Made by a program: the position numbers and the translations under genes. From contig JACGCM010001511.1 of assembly GCA_014058105.1 (NCBI GenBank), positions 2,232,001 through 2,296,000 on the forward strand: a DNA stretch of 64,000 nt, given 5' to 3'. The stretch comes from Kingdonia uniflora (taxonomy: Eukaryota > Streptophyta > Magnoliopsida > Ranunculales > Circaeasteraceae). The notes beneath the pieces were generated by a model that was given only the letters and a program-made list of their open reading frames with translations, searched no databases and had not been told where the DNA came from. This document shows positions 1-10,969 of the stretch, one piece after another; the first letter of the stretch is position 1; each line of letters begins with the position of its first letter.

Positions 1-156
1 AGGATACTAATGATCAAGAGGGCTGGTAACGACGGGGGCAAGGAAATACCTAAGAGTGCTAAAAGAATGTATAACAAAAACAAAATAGCTATGCAGGTAA
101 TGAAGGATCCTCCTCCTCCAACTACCAGTGCTAAATCAAACAACCCCAAGCATTAG
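1..156 (+). CDS. C-terminal end of an unidentified reading frame
   Basis: Frame 1 is open from the first base of the window to a TAG at 154-156, giving 51 residues that end in SAKSNNPKH. The tail is rich in Lys, Asn and Pro, including a run of four prolines, as in a disordered C-terminus. No family is recognised, and its start lies outside the window. It could be the last exon of a host gene or of a transposon protein, since the DUF4216 remnant follows 1.2 kb downstream on the other strand. It may also be a chance open frame. Confidence 0.25.
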   Translation, partial: RILMIKRAGNDGGKEIPKSAKRMYNKNKIAMQVMKDPPPPTTSAKSNNPKH

Positions 157-1382
157 TTCTTTTGAAGACTCGTTAATGGAATGCTATTTTTTTTCAAGGT
201 AAGCTTGATGGAATGCTAGGGGTGTTGGATAACAAGAAAGAATAGTACTTTTCTTAAAGCTAAGGTTTCAGAACTTAAGCAATATATTTTATGCATTTCT
301 GAGCCTAAAGTCTACAAATGAGTCTATACTTAGATTGGGAGTGAAAGATATGTCTTAACATAATTCTGCACAATGATGATGAGGACCATTTGGGTAACCT
401 GTGGTTTTCCGGGGAAAATATATCAACATGTGATGATAGCAGAATGATAGCAGTTTATGAAAGAATAGTTTATAAAAGTACAAGATACATTCTACATATC
501 AACATGTGATGACTTCTATACAAACATATATATATATATATATATATATAATTATTCTTGCAAAAGAATAGTTTATGAAAGTGCACTAAATAATTGATCA
601 CGAATTAGAAATTTGGTAACAGAAAACATGGAATTAGATAAATGAAAGATTTGACTCACAATCATAGACATGCATTGCTAACAATCTTTCTTTAGTGGCT
701 TTCTTCTTCAAATCTGTTAGAAACAAAGTAAGCGCAAATGCAGAGAGAGAGAGAGAAAATTAGGGCAACTGCTGAGAAAGGTTACCTATGATTTCCAATC
801 TCTGGATAGCAGTCATGGTTACCTATGATTTCTACTTTGGCTGTCAAGTTTCCAGATGATTTCCTTCCAAAAATTGAAGAAACAATCTAACTTGCAGCTT
901 TACAAAGAACTTCAATTTTAAATTTTCTTTATATCATTCATGTACTTGTAGGCTTGCAACTGATAAGGGGGATTATATAGGCATCTCTGAGTGGCTTTGT
1001 GCTCAAATTTCAAGCCACCTGAAAATCACATGTTTTAAAAGTATGATTAGACAATTGTAATAGGTGATCTAGTTATACAACATATAGTTCAAGTGTTAAT
1101 GATAAGAATATTTTACCTAAACATACCTTTGGATCATTCCTAGCATTAGCATAATAGTTGGCAGGTAGTAAGAATAGTAGCTATTTGAGAGCAATTAAAC
1201 AAATCATGTTAATTGTAATTTTCTGAAAGATGAAAATACTATAAAAGTAAACATTATCATGAAGATAACAAGCAAAAAATTGCATTGATCCTCAAAGGCA
1301 ATGAACTAACATTAAATAAAAAACAAACTCGGTCAAGCTTCACAACGAATATAAGGAGAATGTAGGTACTCATTGATAAAAA
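157..1382. other. AT-rich non-coding stretch with simple repeats
   Basis: No coding potential is seen. It holds an (AT)n microsatellite at 526-550 and a short (GA)n run at 742-756. No terminal inverted repeat or LTR boundary could be placed. It may be the 3' flank of the DUF4216 gene to its right. Confidence 0.5.
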
Positions 1383-1945
1383 TCAGTTCTTTTGTTTCCC
1401 TCTTTTTCGCTTCTTGCTTTTCTCGGCGTCGACGATTACTTCCTCAGAGAATAATAACTCATTTTCATAAAGAGCTTCATTGTTGTTTTGTCCAATATCC
1501 AGATCAGTTATATCAATTTTTTCTAACGTAAGACATAATTCATCTTCAACGTAAACCTTAGTTGGAACATCCAAGACTACACTCCATTCCGGATCTTTAG
1601 GATCCTTGGAATAAAAAACTTGCCATGCATGCTCTGCTGGAATAAATGGCTCATCTCTTATTTGGTTTATGCTGATAAAATTGGATAATTTTACTAGCCT
1701 TAGATTTTTTTTCTTTATCCAACTTAAAACCATTTGTTACCTTTACCCAATCGTACTTAAATAGAACAAATTTGTATCCTTCACGGTACTCTAGCAGTAT
1801 AATCTCCCTTAGAACTCTGTAGTATGTCGCTGACTCGTCCTCTGTAAACATGTCCTTACTACTCGCCCGAAAAGTGGTTACACAATTTGTGCTAACTCCA
1901 CTGTTTTGATTTGTTCTAATTGCCTCATAATCCTTTGTGAAAAAT
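1383..1945 (-). pseudogene. DUF4216 fragment of a CACTA (En/Spm) transposon protein
   Basis: Two overlapping minus-strand frames (1851-1651 and 1733-1383) read as one protein broken by a frameshift near 1700. Upstream residues NQNSGVSTNC and the block YYRVLREIILLEYREGYKFV, followed by LFKYDWV, match the start of the DUF4216 domain. HAWQVFYSKDPKDPEWSVVL matches its conserved second half. The tail is acidic and ends in Lys-rich KKRKRGKQKN. In plants DUF4216 usually forms the C-terminal part of TNP2-like proteins of CACTA elements. The TNP2 catalytic part is not in the window. Homology ends at about 1945, where the antisense ORF of element A begins, so this is a rearrangement junction and not a CACTA terminus. 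Confidence 0.75.
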
Positions 1946-1957
1946 TAACGGCACTAG

Positions 1958-2255
1958 AGGTAAAGTTGAGAGATAATCATGCACGTTTTCAGGCAGACTT
2001 CGACCAGTATGTCATGTGACTTCATCTTTGAAGCAATTCATAGACGAGCTAGGTTATGATCCAGACATACTCAAGTGTTACCCTGTAGAAAAGCTGCACA
2101 ATCCAGATGTCGAGGGTGAGGGACAAGAAGTTGGTGTGGAGCCTAGTCTTACAAGCAGGGGGGCCGAGGTTGCCGCACCTGCTGTTGCTGAGGACCTTCT
2201 TGATGCTGCAAAAACTTCAATCCAGGGAGATGATCAAACTAATTCCCCCGTGTAG
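1958..2255 (+). pseudogene. C-terminal part of the antisense ORF of element A
   Basis: This frame runs opposite to A's gag-pol, downstream of pol in A's 3' region. It reads KLRDNHARFQADFDQY, then after a frameshift near 2010 SSLKQFIDELGYDPDIL, and ends DDQTNSPV-stop at 2253-2255. Element B encodes the same ending on its antisense strand: LREN, ARFKANF, then SSLK-stop-FIDELGYDLDTL, and a final EEDRSNPLV at 16079. The preceding residues look like the end of a coiled coil. The function is unknown. It is the terminus of the large antisense gene described in B and C. Confidence 0.7.
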
Positions 2256-2449
2256 TGATTTGTTATGAGAGAACTATGGTAGGATTGGTTTGTTGTGGTT
2301 TGCGTTTTAAGAAACTTCCTTTCCTTCTGCTGCATTCTGTTGGGATACTGTTTGAAACTTGTTGCTTTGAATAAAGCTATTGGGTTTCTTTGTCTGACGA
2401 ATGGGGTGAGTGAAAAGTAACTGACTGAAGAAATTGTTTGAGTAATTGA

Positions 2450-2737
2450 GAGAAGTATGTTTAAGCTTTGTGGTCGCCCCCGAATGTCAGTTTTAATCGA
2501 AGTTGGCTTGATGCTAAGGTTTTAATCGAGGAGTATGAGTATGATAAACTATTAGGTCTCCCCCGGGTATTGCTAGCGTTTGATCTTGAGTGAAGCAATA
2601 CGTGGTCGGCCCCTAGGTCGCCCCTGAATGTTTAGTCTGCCAACTATTCGTGCCACTCAGGTTTGCCCAAATTGAAACTTTAAGGTACTTCGAGGTCACC
2701 CCCAAGTATTAGTTGGGTGAAAGGGTTGACTGGATAC
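2450..2737 (-). repeat. Distal part of element A's 3'-UTR tandem repeats
   Basis: This block repeats the phrase 'gtcgcccccgaatg' and ends in 'gttgactggatactta'. It continues at 6654 after the PIF insertion. The same repeat, in reverse complement, lies behind the pol of element B at 15261-15890. Confidence 0.8.
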
Positions 2738-2740
2738 TTA

Positions 2741-2771
2741 GGATGTGCTTGGTTTGCGGTATGGGAGTGCA
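2741..2771 (+). repeat. Left terminal inverted repeat of PIF element
   Basis: It begins GGATGTGCTTGGTTTGCGGT and continues to a shared end, GGGAGTGCA. It pairs with 6620-6650. TSD TTA lies at 2738-2740. Confidence 0.9.
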
Positions 2772-3239
2772 TTTTGCAAGCGGGTGCAATTGCATGGAGT
2801 TACAATGCATTCCTTGCAATGCACCAATGTAATGGCGATTGGTTCGCACCACCACCGGCCGGTGCAAACCACTATTGATTGGTTCAGCACCACTTTACAA
2901 CTGAATTATTTCAAAAGTACACCTTCAAAATTCAGATGCTCAGATGTTCATAGAAGATATTATTCAACTGAATTATTTACCACAGTTGAGAGTTGAGACC
3001 CTAATCCCTGTTTATCTAAATGTACCTACATCAGCCCGAATTCAGTTACGATTATGTTAAAGAATGTAAACCTGCTTGGTCTAGCTAATGGATCAGGCAG
3101 GTTCAGGTTAAAGCATAAAAAGTTTAAGCAGTTATATATCCCAGAGATAGTAGTATCTTGAATCCCTCCATAGAAATGGATCTAATTATAGACAGTAGCA
3201 ACTCACTAGCATCAGTCAAACATAGGGGTGGATCACATG

Positions 3240-4140
3240 ATTCTAGCTATGTATAACAACAGATATCCATCTAGAACGATCACATGATTCTTGCTATGTA
3301 TGTATAACAACAGAACAAAAATAAGCATACAACTCCCTTAAAAACCCTCTTAACTGCTGGTAATGTCCTCTTCGTCCTCAACGTCTCACAACTTCGTCGA
3401 CTAGCAAGCAATCATATTCAAACATGGATGGGCATCTATCATGAAACTTTTTGACTACACCTTTTTTATTATCTGAACCACATCTTCGTCTTCAAGTTCG
3501 TACTCCTGGTAGAGTTTTGAAATTGTTAAGCACCACATAAAAAGAGCATAAGTAGAAGGAAGATCAAGAACTTGTTAATTAGAGTACTTTTAACGGTATG
3601 CAGTAATCATGCGAAATAAGATGCTCAAAGCATATCCCGAATTATAAACAAGTATTCAAATGCTAAATTCTAAGCAATTGTAGCATTTCTATTCAGCATG
3701 TTAATACTCCGGCATTTGGAGATTTCTCTTTTAATGATTTTCGCTACATCAATATTTTAACGAAAATACTCCACAGTAGAATGGCTTATATCTTGGTTTA
3801 TTTCTATCCTCCACAGGAGGTCTTTCTATAAGCTCAGATGCTGACCTAATTGGTGAAGGATACAAAGAAAGGACTTCCATTTGTTAATGGAATCAGTCAT
3901 AGCAGGATGTTTCCAGCCCAGAGTCCCTCTTTCACGAAAATCGATAGTCCTGGAGGATGCTGTTCTAAGCATTTGCACAAATATCATAGTTGCTGTTGCC
4001 TTGTTATAACGTACTAGAAGCAAGGCAGTAAGACATTTAATTCAAAACCCAACAAGCAAAGCTAGGTATCGCCATTGATGGGTGATCTAAGTTCAGTCCC
4101 CCACTACCATGGCAAAGGAATTGGTATGACTTGTATCTAT
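3240..4140. other. PIF interior without recognisable gene
   Basis: Stop-rich AT-rich sequence. A 65-residue minus-strand frame at 4023-3826 matches no family I recognise. It could be an exon remnant of the Myb-like gene's 3' side. Confidence 0.4.
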
Positions 4141-4480
4141 TAAGGTGTTCTGCAAAGGTGTTATGTAAACATTATCTTATAAAGGTGTTCTGTAAACATT
4201 ATCTTATAAAGGTGTCCTGCAGATTCACCAATGAAAGAGTACATGCTTATTCCCAGAACCAGTAAACATTATCTTATAAAGGTGTTCTATTGTATCAAAT
4301 AAATTATGTCCACCAATTTTGTGACTAATAACAGACAGTTATCTTACAAAGACTAAACTTATCTTATAAAGGCTAAACTTATAAAGGTTAATAACAGTTA
4401 TCTTATAAAGACTAATAACAGACAATTTTGTGACTAATAACATTATCTTATAAAGGCTAAACTTCATGCTTTGTGACTAA
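4140..4480. repeat. Degenerate minisatellite inside PIF element
   Basis: Phrases such as 'attatcttataaaggtgttc' and 'gactaataacagacag' recur about ten times with variable spacing, giving a local array with no coding frame. Confidence 0.65.
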
Positions 4481-4632
4481 TAACAGACAGTTCAAGGAGG
4501 CTAACAAGCTCCGTGTAAATCACTGATGTGAGCATCAATAAAATAACTCCAGTGACTATTAACATCAGCACAGGGATAAATAATCATTGCTAAACGATAA
4601 TACAGCAAAAAATAAACTCGGTGGTAGTTACC

Positions 4633-5245
4633 TCATTCATATATCCAATTACGATATCCATCTAACACCATCTTCTTATCTTTCGCATCACCCGCCATGA
4701 ATAATTGCAATTCAACAGGATCACGCAACATGATATACCAAGCATTACGAAGAAAGTGCTCACTGTAACCCTCAACCTTCATAACCTCTTCTCGTATATT
4801 AGAAGCACGCTTTACGGGATCTATACTGTTCTTCATATCCTCCATGCTTTAATGCAATGAGTAGAGTACATGCTTCACCTCGTCATCATTTTTTGCTTTC
4901 TTCCCGTGCACTCGCGGTCATTTGCTAGTAACAGATTTAGCTAAATGTCAAATTATATAAAATAAGATATATTACCGGATCTTCTTAAAGTATTTTCCAT
5001 GCTTCATCAGATGTCGTGACTGTCTTTTTACTCGGATCCCAACCAAATCCGCTCTTTGATTTGACAAGATCAAATGCAATATACTACTTCCTTAAAAATC
5101 GATATCTATTATCTATATGAGATCTTTCTACTTGAATAAATGCTTTCTCTTGAATAGCTTTCTGTACCATGGTCCATACCTTATCATCCCATAGTTTGTT
5201 TTATAACACATTCACAAAATTTATACTACCTTAAAATAAAGGGAG
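4633..5245 (-). pseudogene. Myb/SANT-like DNA-binding protein of PIF element
   Basis: The minus strand reads WDDKVWTMVQKAIQEK, then NRYRFLRK and KSKSGFGWDPSKKTVTTSDE followed by AW. This is the trihelix-like Myb/SANT domain (Myb_DNA-bind_3) of PIF ORF1 proteins, including its conserved GFGWD motif. It is followed after stops and a shift by a 70-residue frame (4845-4633). In active PIF systems this partner binds the element ends together with the transposase. Several stops and frame changes break it here, so it is not functional as written. Confidence 0.75.
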
Positions 5246-5249
5246 AAAT

Positions 5250-5754
5250 GAAGATCGTCAGTGACTTGGGTTTGTACTTTTTCATTATGAATGGTTTCCC
5301 CATGATCAGCTATCAACATTTTGTATAATTTGACAATAGCATCCAACACTTCCTTGAATTAACGACGAATTGTTTCCAATGATCGATAATATCTTCCCTC
5401 GAGCACCCAATGACGCACATTATAACCAAGTATGTGTAGGAACCTCATTAATTGTTCTTCCACGTTGTAATTTCTAGTATCCCTCAAGAGGTCACGATCC
5501 TTAATCAAGGCACACAAACGATGGAGCGGTTCCCTTCCCATACGTAAATTCCATCTACACCTTTTCTCACTAGACAAAATCCGTTTTATATAATCATTCC
5601 TATCTGCAACCTTATTTGAATATGGCTCCCTAGGATTATCTAACATAAGAAATGTAGTAGCGGTTGCTATTGAAACCACTGTAGTTGCAGTAGCAAGAAC
5701 TACATTATTCCTATGATCTTTATTGCCATTCATCTTCAAACAAATAAAAAACAT
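5250..5754 (-). pseudogene. PIF/Harbinger transposase, N-terminal part only
   Basis: A 131-residue frame (5754-5359) contains CRWNLRMGREPLHRLCALIK, LLRDTRNYNVEEQLMRFLHI and YYRSLETIRR. This is the conserved N-terminal block of Harbinger/ALP1-like transposases, whose helix-turn-helix region precedes the DDE nuclease. A likely start is the Met in MNGNKDHRN near 5733. After a TAA the same frame continues with FKEVLDAIVKLYK and then runs into the Myb-like gene. No DDE catalytic domain follows, so it was lost by internal deletion. A split of N-terminal and DDE exons elsewhere in the element was looked for and not found. Confidence 0.8.
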
Positions 5755-5759
5755 AAATG

Positions 5760-6619
5760 AAAGGATTAAACAACTCCATTGGGTCGAAGAAATATTTTAT
5801 GGATATACTACTTCATAGCAATAAATTTATATATCATATATTTCCAATTCATGTATAGATTCACTCATTACTCAAACAAATATGTTATGCAAAGAGGGAA
5901 TCAAACTAAAATGAATATCTAATAATGTAAACCAAAACCCCAACACCTTAATCACCAAATTCAGCCACCCCATTACCCCACATCTTCCAATTTCCTAAAA
6001 TCCCAACAATCAAAAATCAAACTCCAACAAATCTAAACAAAATTTACTAACACCCATCAATCTAAATAAGAAGTACAAATCAAATACGCATAAACAATGA
6101 TAAGAGGGATCATATAGAACAAGCAAACATCAATCAATCTCAAATCTATGAAAATGTACAAGTATAGCTTGCAAGGAGAAAAGTTTAATTGTAAGAACGA
6201 GAGTTCGAACTCAATGTCGAACGGCACGGAATTGATGAATCGCGCAAACTCAATGCTTTAACAATACAATCTGCCAAACAACTGAAATCAGAGACCCATT
6301 GAAGGAGAGAGAGAGGGGTTGTACCTTTGGATGCTCTTGAGAAATCCAAACCTCCATTAATGGTGACTGAAGAAATTGATCTGGAGACTTTAGAGAACAA
6401 AAGAGAGATTTGCAATTTTTATCTTTTTTTTCGGATTTTTGTTTTGGTTTTTTTTTTGCGATTCTCAAATCCGTTGGAAGGCAAGGTGGTGCAGTGGAGT
6501 TTCGGGTGCAGGGGATTTGTAAAGGGTTTGCTTAACTTAATGCAACAAGGTGCAATGCAAGTGGGTATAGGGCCAAACCTATCAGCCCGTAAGTGCTAAG
6601 CACCGCAAGGGCGTGCGTT
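5760..6619. other. PIF 5' region, non-coding
   Basis: AT-rich leader upstream of the transposase on the minus strand. Overlapping short frames near 6185-6599 on both strands show no family match and are best read as chance frames in the leader. Confidence 0.45.
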
Positions 6620-6650
6620 TGCACTCCCATGCCGTGAACCAAGCACAGCC
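6620..6650 (-). repeat. Right terminal inverted repeat of PIF element
   Basis: The reverse complement begins GGCTGTGCTTGGTTCACGGC and ends GGGAGTGCA, matching the left repeat with four mismatches. TSD TTA lies at 6651-6653. Confidence 0.9.
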
Positions 6651-6653
6651 TTA

Positions 6654-7050
6654 GGTGTGACCGACTCAAGAAGTTCATTGAACTTCGAGGTCGCCCCTGT
6701 GTATTTTTATCTGCGGGTTTGATCCTAAATAAAGTAATATGTGGTCGGCCTCGGGGTCGCCCCCGAATGTTTAGTCTGCCGACTATTCATGCTACTCGGG
6801 TTTTCCCCAAATCAGAACTTTGAGAAACTTTGAGGTCGCCCCCAAATATTAATCAGGTCAAATGGTTGACTGGATACTTAGGTTTGACTAACTCAAGAAG
6901 TACATTGAGCTTAAAGGTCACCCCCAAATGTTTAGTCTGTCGACTATTCATGCCACTCTGGTTTGCTCGAATCAAAAATTTGAAGATCTTCAAGGTCACC
7001 CCCAAGTATCAGTTGGGTCGAAGGGTTGACTGGCTACTTCTCTTTGACTG
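6654..7050 (-). repeat. Proximal part of element A's 3'-UTR tandem repeats
   Basis: Copies of 'gactgactcaaaaagttc' and 'ggtcgcccccaaatatt' recur at irregular spacing of about 160-220 bp. They lie directly downstream of A's integrase and match the 226-bp repeats behind element B's pol. Confidence 0.8.
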
Positions 7051-7117
7051 ACTCAAAAAGTTCATGTATGATGGTAGAGATACAATGGAGAAGGTAACAA
7101 AATTATTTATTAATTCA

Positions 7118-8290
7118 TCATACGTTAGTTACAACGGTTGTGAGAGGTGGTGGTCGAGCCCTTTTGTATGAGACTAGTTTCATTGCATTCCAGGGGTTAG
7201 GCAGGGGTTTTGAGGAAGGAGTGACTCGACGAAGGACCAAATAACCTACGCCTAAGCTCTGTGGTTGAACCCTCTTGCTATATGACTTTTCGAGAAAGAT
7301 CTGGTAACACCCAAGATTTGCTACACGAGTTTCATCGATCCATAGCATGCTGCACCCGAGTTCGAACTCGTTGTCTTCATCGGGGAGGTCGAGATTGAGT
7401 GTTGAGACCTCGAATTGAGTAGGTAAGACTACTTTGGTGTCATAGGCCAATAAAAAGGGTGTACAACCCGTCGTTTTTTGTGTTGTGGTGCGGTAAGCCC
7501 AAAGCACATGTTATAGCTCTTGAACCTATCATCCCTTCATCTCGTCAACGCATTTTTTGAGACCGTCGACTATAGTTTTGCTAATGGCCTTGACTTGGCC
7601 ATTTCCTTGCGGGTAATAAGGCATAGACGGAGAGAGGATGATGTTATATTTTTTAGGAATGTTATAACCTTGTTGCCGACGAACTGTGGCCTGTTGTCGC
7701 ATCGAATCATGTATGGGCAGCCAAAATGTGTGATTATATTTTCTCAGAAGAATTTGGTGACTTCATCTTCCCTTGTTTGATATAATGGTGCGGCTTTGAC
7801 CTATTTGGTAAAGTAATCTATGGCAACGAGGATATGCTCTCTGCTTCCCGAAGCTTTGGGAAAAGGGCCAACCAGATCAATGGCCCATCGTTTAAAGGGC
7901 CAGGCGACTTGACTACAGTGGAGATCTTGTGAGGGACTCTTGATATCGTAGGCGTAACGTTGGCATTTATCACAATACTTCACGTACTCTTTGGCTTACT
8001 TTTTCATGTAAGTTCAAAATAAACCTTGAGTTATTGCGTGGAGCACCATAGATTGTCTGATGGTATGGGAACCACAATTTCCTTTGTGTAACTCTGTAAT
8101 GATGACGGCTACTTTTTGTTGGGATATACACTTGAGGTGTACTCTGTTTGGTGATTTTTAGTGTAGGTGGCCTTTGAGGATGGTATACCTTCAGCAGTTT
8201 TCTAATAGTGACCGTCTGGCCTTCGGGTCTTGGGGTAATGTGGAACTGTTGAAATATGTGAGGAACGTGGTACGCCAATCGTCGGGATCA
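7118..8290 (-). pseudogene. Element A integrase
   Basis: Minus-strand pieces in order are a zinc-finger region (ITELHKGNCGSHT, then YVKYCDKCQRYA), the catalytic start RWAIDLVGPFPKASG with the first Asp, and a C-terminal stretch LWAYRTTTQKTTGCTPFLLA and WIDETRVANLGCY. Stops and frameshifts separate them, notably around 7520-7800 and 7970-8280. The enzyme inserts retrotransposon cDNA into the genome. The order aRH then INT fits Tat-lineage pol. It is inactive here. Confidence 0.85.
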
Positions 8291-8529
8291 ATACTCTCAC
8301 CCTGAATATTGATGGTATTAATTTTCATTTGGTTGATACTCGGGCCTTCGAGTACTTCAATACTGAGTTTTTGAGGTTCAAACTATCCTAGCATTGCTGC
8401 TATGTAGGCGACGTCATCGACTTGTCTATTTTTGCCTCGAGGGTAATGTGTGATCAAATACCTTTCTAGGAATCGATTCATACGCTGGCAGACGAGCCTT
8501 GCGTATTCGGCCATGCGACCGTTTGCCTA

Positions 8530-9340
8530 CTTTTTGCCAGAGTACTAGCGCTGGATTAGTTGTGAGTTGGTAAAAACAGCTAGTTTGGGGACTCCTAACT
8601 CGAGAACTAGGTCGAGGCCATGTATCAAAGCTTCATATTCGGCTTTGTTATTAGTGCATTTGAAGTTGAGTTTGAGTGCTTTTTCGATATAGTCATTTGA
8701 CGGCGTTACAAGAATAATACCAATCTCAGGCCCATTTGCTCCTGCAGACCGGTTTATGAATAGTTGCCATCCCATGTAGGGGTTCCAAGGGTCACGTTAC
8801 TCTAGTTGATCTTTGGGAATGTCATCTTCATGTTCTTCCCACTCTGCGTCTTCGACTGGGAAGTTCGCCAAAAAATCTACGACTACTTGTCCTTTTTGGG
8901 ATATATGCTTCTCGAAAGTGATGTCGTGCTCACTAAAATAGACGGACCATTACTGTGCCCATATGAATTTATCTTTCCTGGCTAGGACTTCTCGAAGGGG
9001 GTAGCTTGTGATTACACGTATATGGTATGCTTGAAAAATTGGGTTTAATCTTTTGAGAAGTATAAACGATGATAAGGAAAAGTCTCTCGAGTTTGGTATA
9101 TCGTGTTCTGGCTAGTGTCAGAGTTTTATTGATGAAGTAGACAGGTTTTTCGATGTCTGCTTCTATTGTAATAAGAACTGAACTGATAGATTCATCGATA
9201 ACTACAAGATAGAGGGAGAGTATTTTACCTTCGACTAGGGTGCACATAACGGATGGTCGGCCAAGGTAAGTTTTTAGCTCGATGAAAGCTTGTTCGCATT
9301 CTGGTGTCCAATCGATGTCGGAGTTTTCCTTTTTAGTTTT
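8530..9340 (-). pseudogene. Element A RNase H and second (archaeal-type) RNase H
   Basis: MCTLVEGKILSLYL, VYFINKTLTLARTRYTKLER and YTSQK (9247-8969) are the usual gypsy RNase H. LFINRSAGANGPEIGIIL and NNKAEYEALIHGLDLVLELG (8775-8545) form the additional RNase-H-like domain found in Tat elements, with the expected Asp of 'TDGS' changed to Asn in 'INRS'. The reading frame is broken between them. Confidence 0.8.
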
Positions 9341-10250
9341 GTGGGCGCCTTGGTCTCCTAAAAGGGAAAATAGCTAGGCGCAATGGTAAGAGGATTTGGA
9401 AATGAATCGGGTAAGGGTTGTTATTTTTCCTGTAACCTTCTTAACGTTTTTCTTTATTCGAGGAGAAAGCATATCAATAAAGGCTCAAATTTGGGTGGAG
9501 TCGATTTCAATACCTCGTTTACTAATAAGGTGGCAGAGGAATTTTCAGATGGCATGTCGAACTGGCATTTACCGGGGTTAAATTTTATTTGGTATAATCG
9601 AAGAATGGAGAAGACTTCGGTTAGGCTTTGTATATGGGTATTTTTGTGAAGGCTCTTGCATAGTATGTCGTCGATGTATACTTTGACTGATTTACCAAGT
9701 AATGGTTTAAACATTGCGGTAACGAGGTTCTAGTAAGTAGCGCCCGTGTTTTTCTGCCCGAAGGGCATGACGTTGAAACAATAGATCCCTTGTTCGGTAA
9801 TAAAAGAAGTTTTAAGTTGATTTTTAGGAAGAAGGGGTACCTAGTTATAACTAGAAGCCATATCCATCATTGAGAGGCATTCGTGACTAGCCGTGACATC
9901 GAGGAGAACTGAAATGATAGGGAGAGTGAAGCTATCCTTCGGTGTATGTTTGCTAAAATATCAAAGTTGACATAAATTTGGATCTTTCCGTTCTTTTTGG
10001 GTACAACGACTATGTTTAAAACCTAATCAACGTATTTTACTTTGCCCTGAATCCTACAGCTAAAAGCATTTTGACCTCGAGGTTGACTGAATCTTGAATC
10101 CTTAGGGTTAGGGTGCGTTTCTTTTATTTGACCACTGTGGACTTGGGTATATGATCGAGATGGTGGCAGGCGAGGGTAGGGTTGACTCCTGGAATCTCAT
10201 GGAATGTCCAGGCGAATACATCTTTGTTGGATCGAAGGAAGGCAGTAAGC
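9340..10250 (-). pseudogene. Element A reverse transcriptase
   Basis: The N-terminal part reads FLRSNKDVFAWTFHEIPGVN, then TLACHHLD (about 10240-10150), and the core contains VKVYIDDILCKSLHKN with the YIDD catalytic motif (9714-9454). Homologous pieces occur in B (12255-12845) and C (34781-35760). Frame changes are frequent between 10100 and 9720, so no full-length enzyme can be made. Confidence 0.85.
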
Positions 10251-10479
10251 TAAAGTTTTTCAATGTCTATCAAGAAGCTGTCGATAAGTATTCCTCGACT
10301 AGAACTATCAAGTTCGATATATACTATTTGTTTGATGGACGGTGGATCGGTGTATATAGTTGATGTTGTGATGAAGGAGAGTTGCTGTGATTGCTAGGGC
10401 TTTACTAACTTCTGTGTAAGAACGATCTCTGGGTGCTCATAAAATCGAGCAAGCCTTTGAGATCCTTTCATGTCCCAGA

Positions 10480-10960
10480 TACCACTAGGGGTGGTGAAGC
10501 GCAGGGCTTGGTGGTAAGTTGAACGGATTGCCTTCATTCCATTGAGCCACTCGCCGCCCAGATTTTTTTTTAATGACTACAAAGCTTGTTTGTAAAACCA
10601 CAGGGCCCGTGGTAGCGGAGAGGCTGATTCTTCCCATAGCGACTTTGGTGGATCCGTTGAAGCCTTTCTGTTCAACATTGGCTGGGGCGATCAAATCAGT
10701 TATTATATAGCCTTGACTATTTGAAGAAATAGCATGTCGACTGCACTTATGGTGTCGGCGAGCATTGTGTAGAGAATGTGGTACTCCACTTTTATTATAA
10801 TGACCAAAGGGCCAGAGTGAGGAAAATGAACATGGGGGATGTCACAATCGATGAAGGATATACCTTCAGGTTGAGGATGACGACATAATTCAGGTAGGAG
10901 GACTAGGAGTTTTTGCTGGAAGGTGAGTTTACAACATTTTTTAACCCGTTGTGGTAGGTG
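10480..10960 (-). pseudogene. Element A protease region
   Basis: ISFIDCDIPHVHFPHSGPLV is followed by FNGSTKVAMGRISLSATTGP. After a frameshift comes GGEWLNGMKAIRSTYHQALR. This is the aspartic protease segment of Tat pol. The catalytic DTGS-like site is degenerate. It joins directly to gag N-terminal sequence upstream, which means the gag core is deleted. Confidence 0.7.
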
Positions 10961-10969
10961 TGAACGTTG

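Larger units (their letters stand above)
2741..6650 (-). mobile_element. PIF/Harbinger DNA transposon, internally deleted
   Basis: This 3910-bp element has 31-bp terminal inverted repeats matching at 27 positions and a 3-bp target duplication TTA (2738-2740 and 6651-6653). Both are diagnostic of PIF/Harbinger. It interrupts a tandem repeat of element A, and the repeat sequence resumes on the other side. Inside, on the minus strand, are the N-terminal part of a Harbinger transposase and a Myb/SANT-like protein, the usual PIF gene pair. The DDE nuclease domain is absent. TGCA-rich subterminal repeats sit next to both ends. Confidence 0.9.

Noticed and set aside
1955..1963. 'cactagagg' as a CACTA terminus next to the DUF4216 remnant
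   Set aside because: The bases belong to the antisense ORF of A (alignable with B), no subterminal repeats follow, and no 3-bp duplication is seen.
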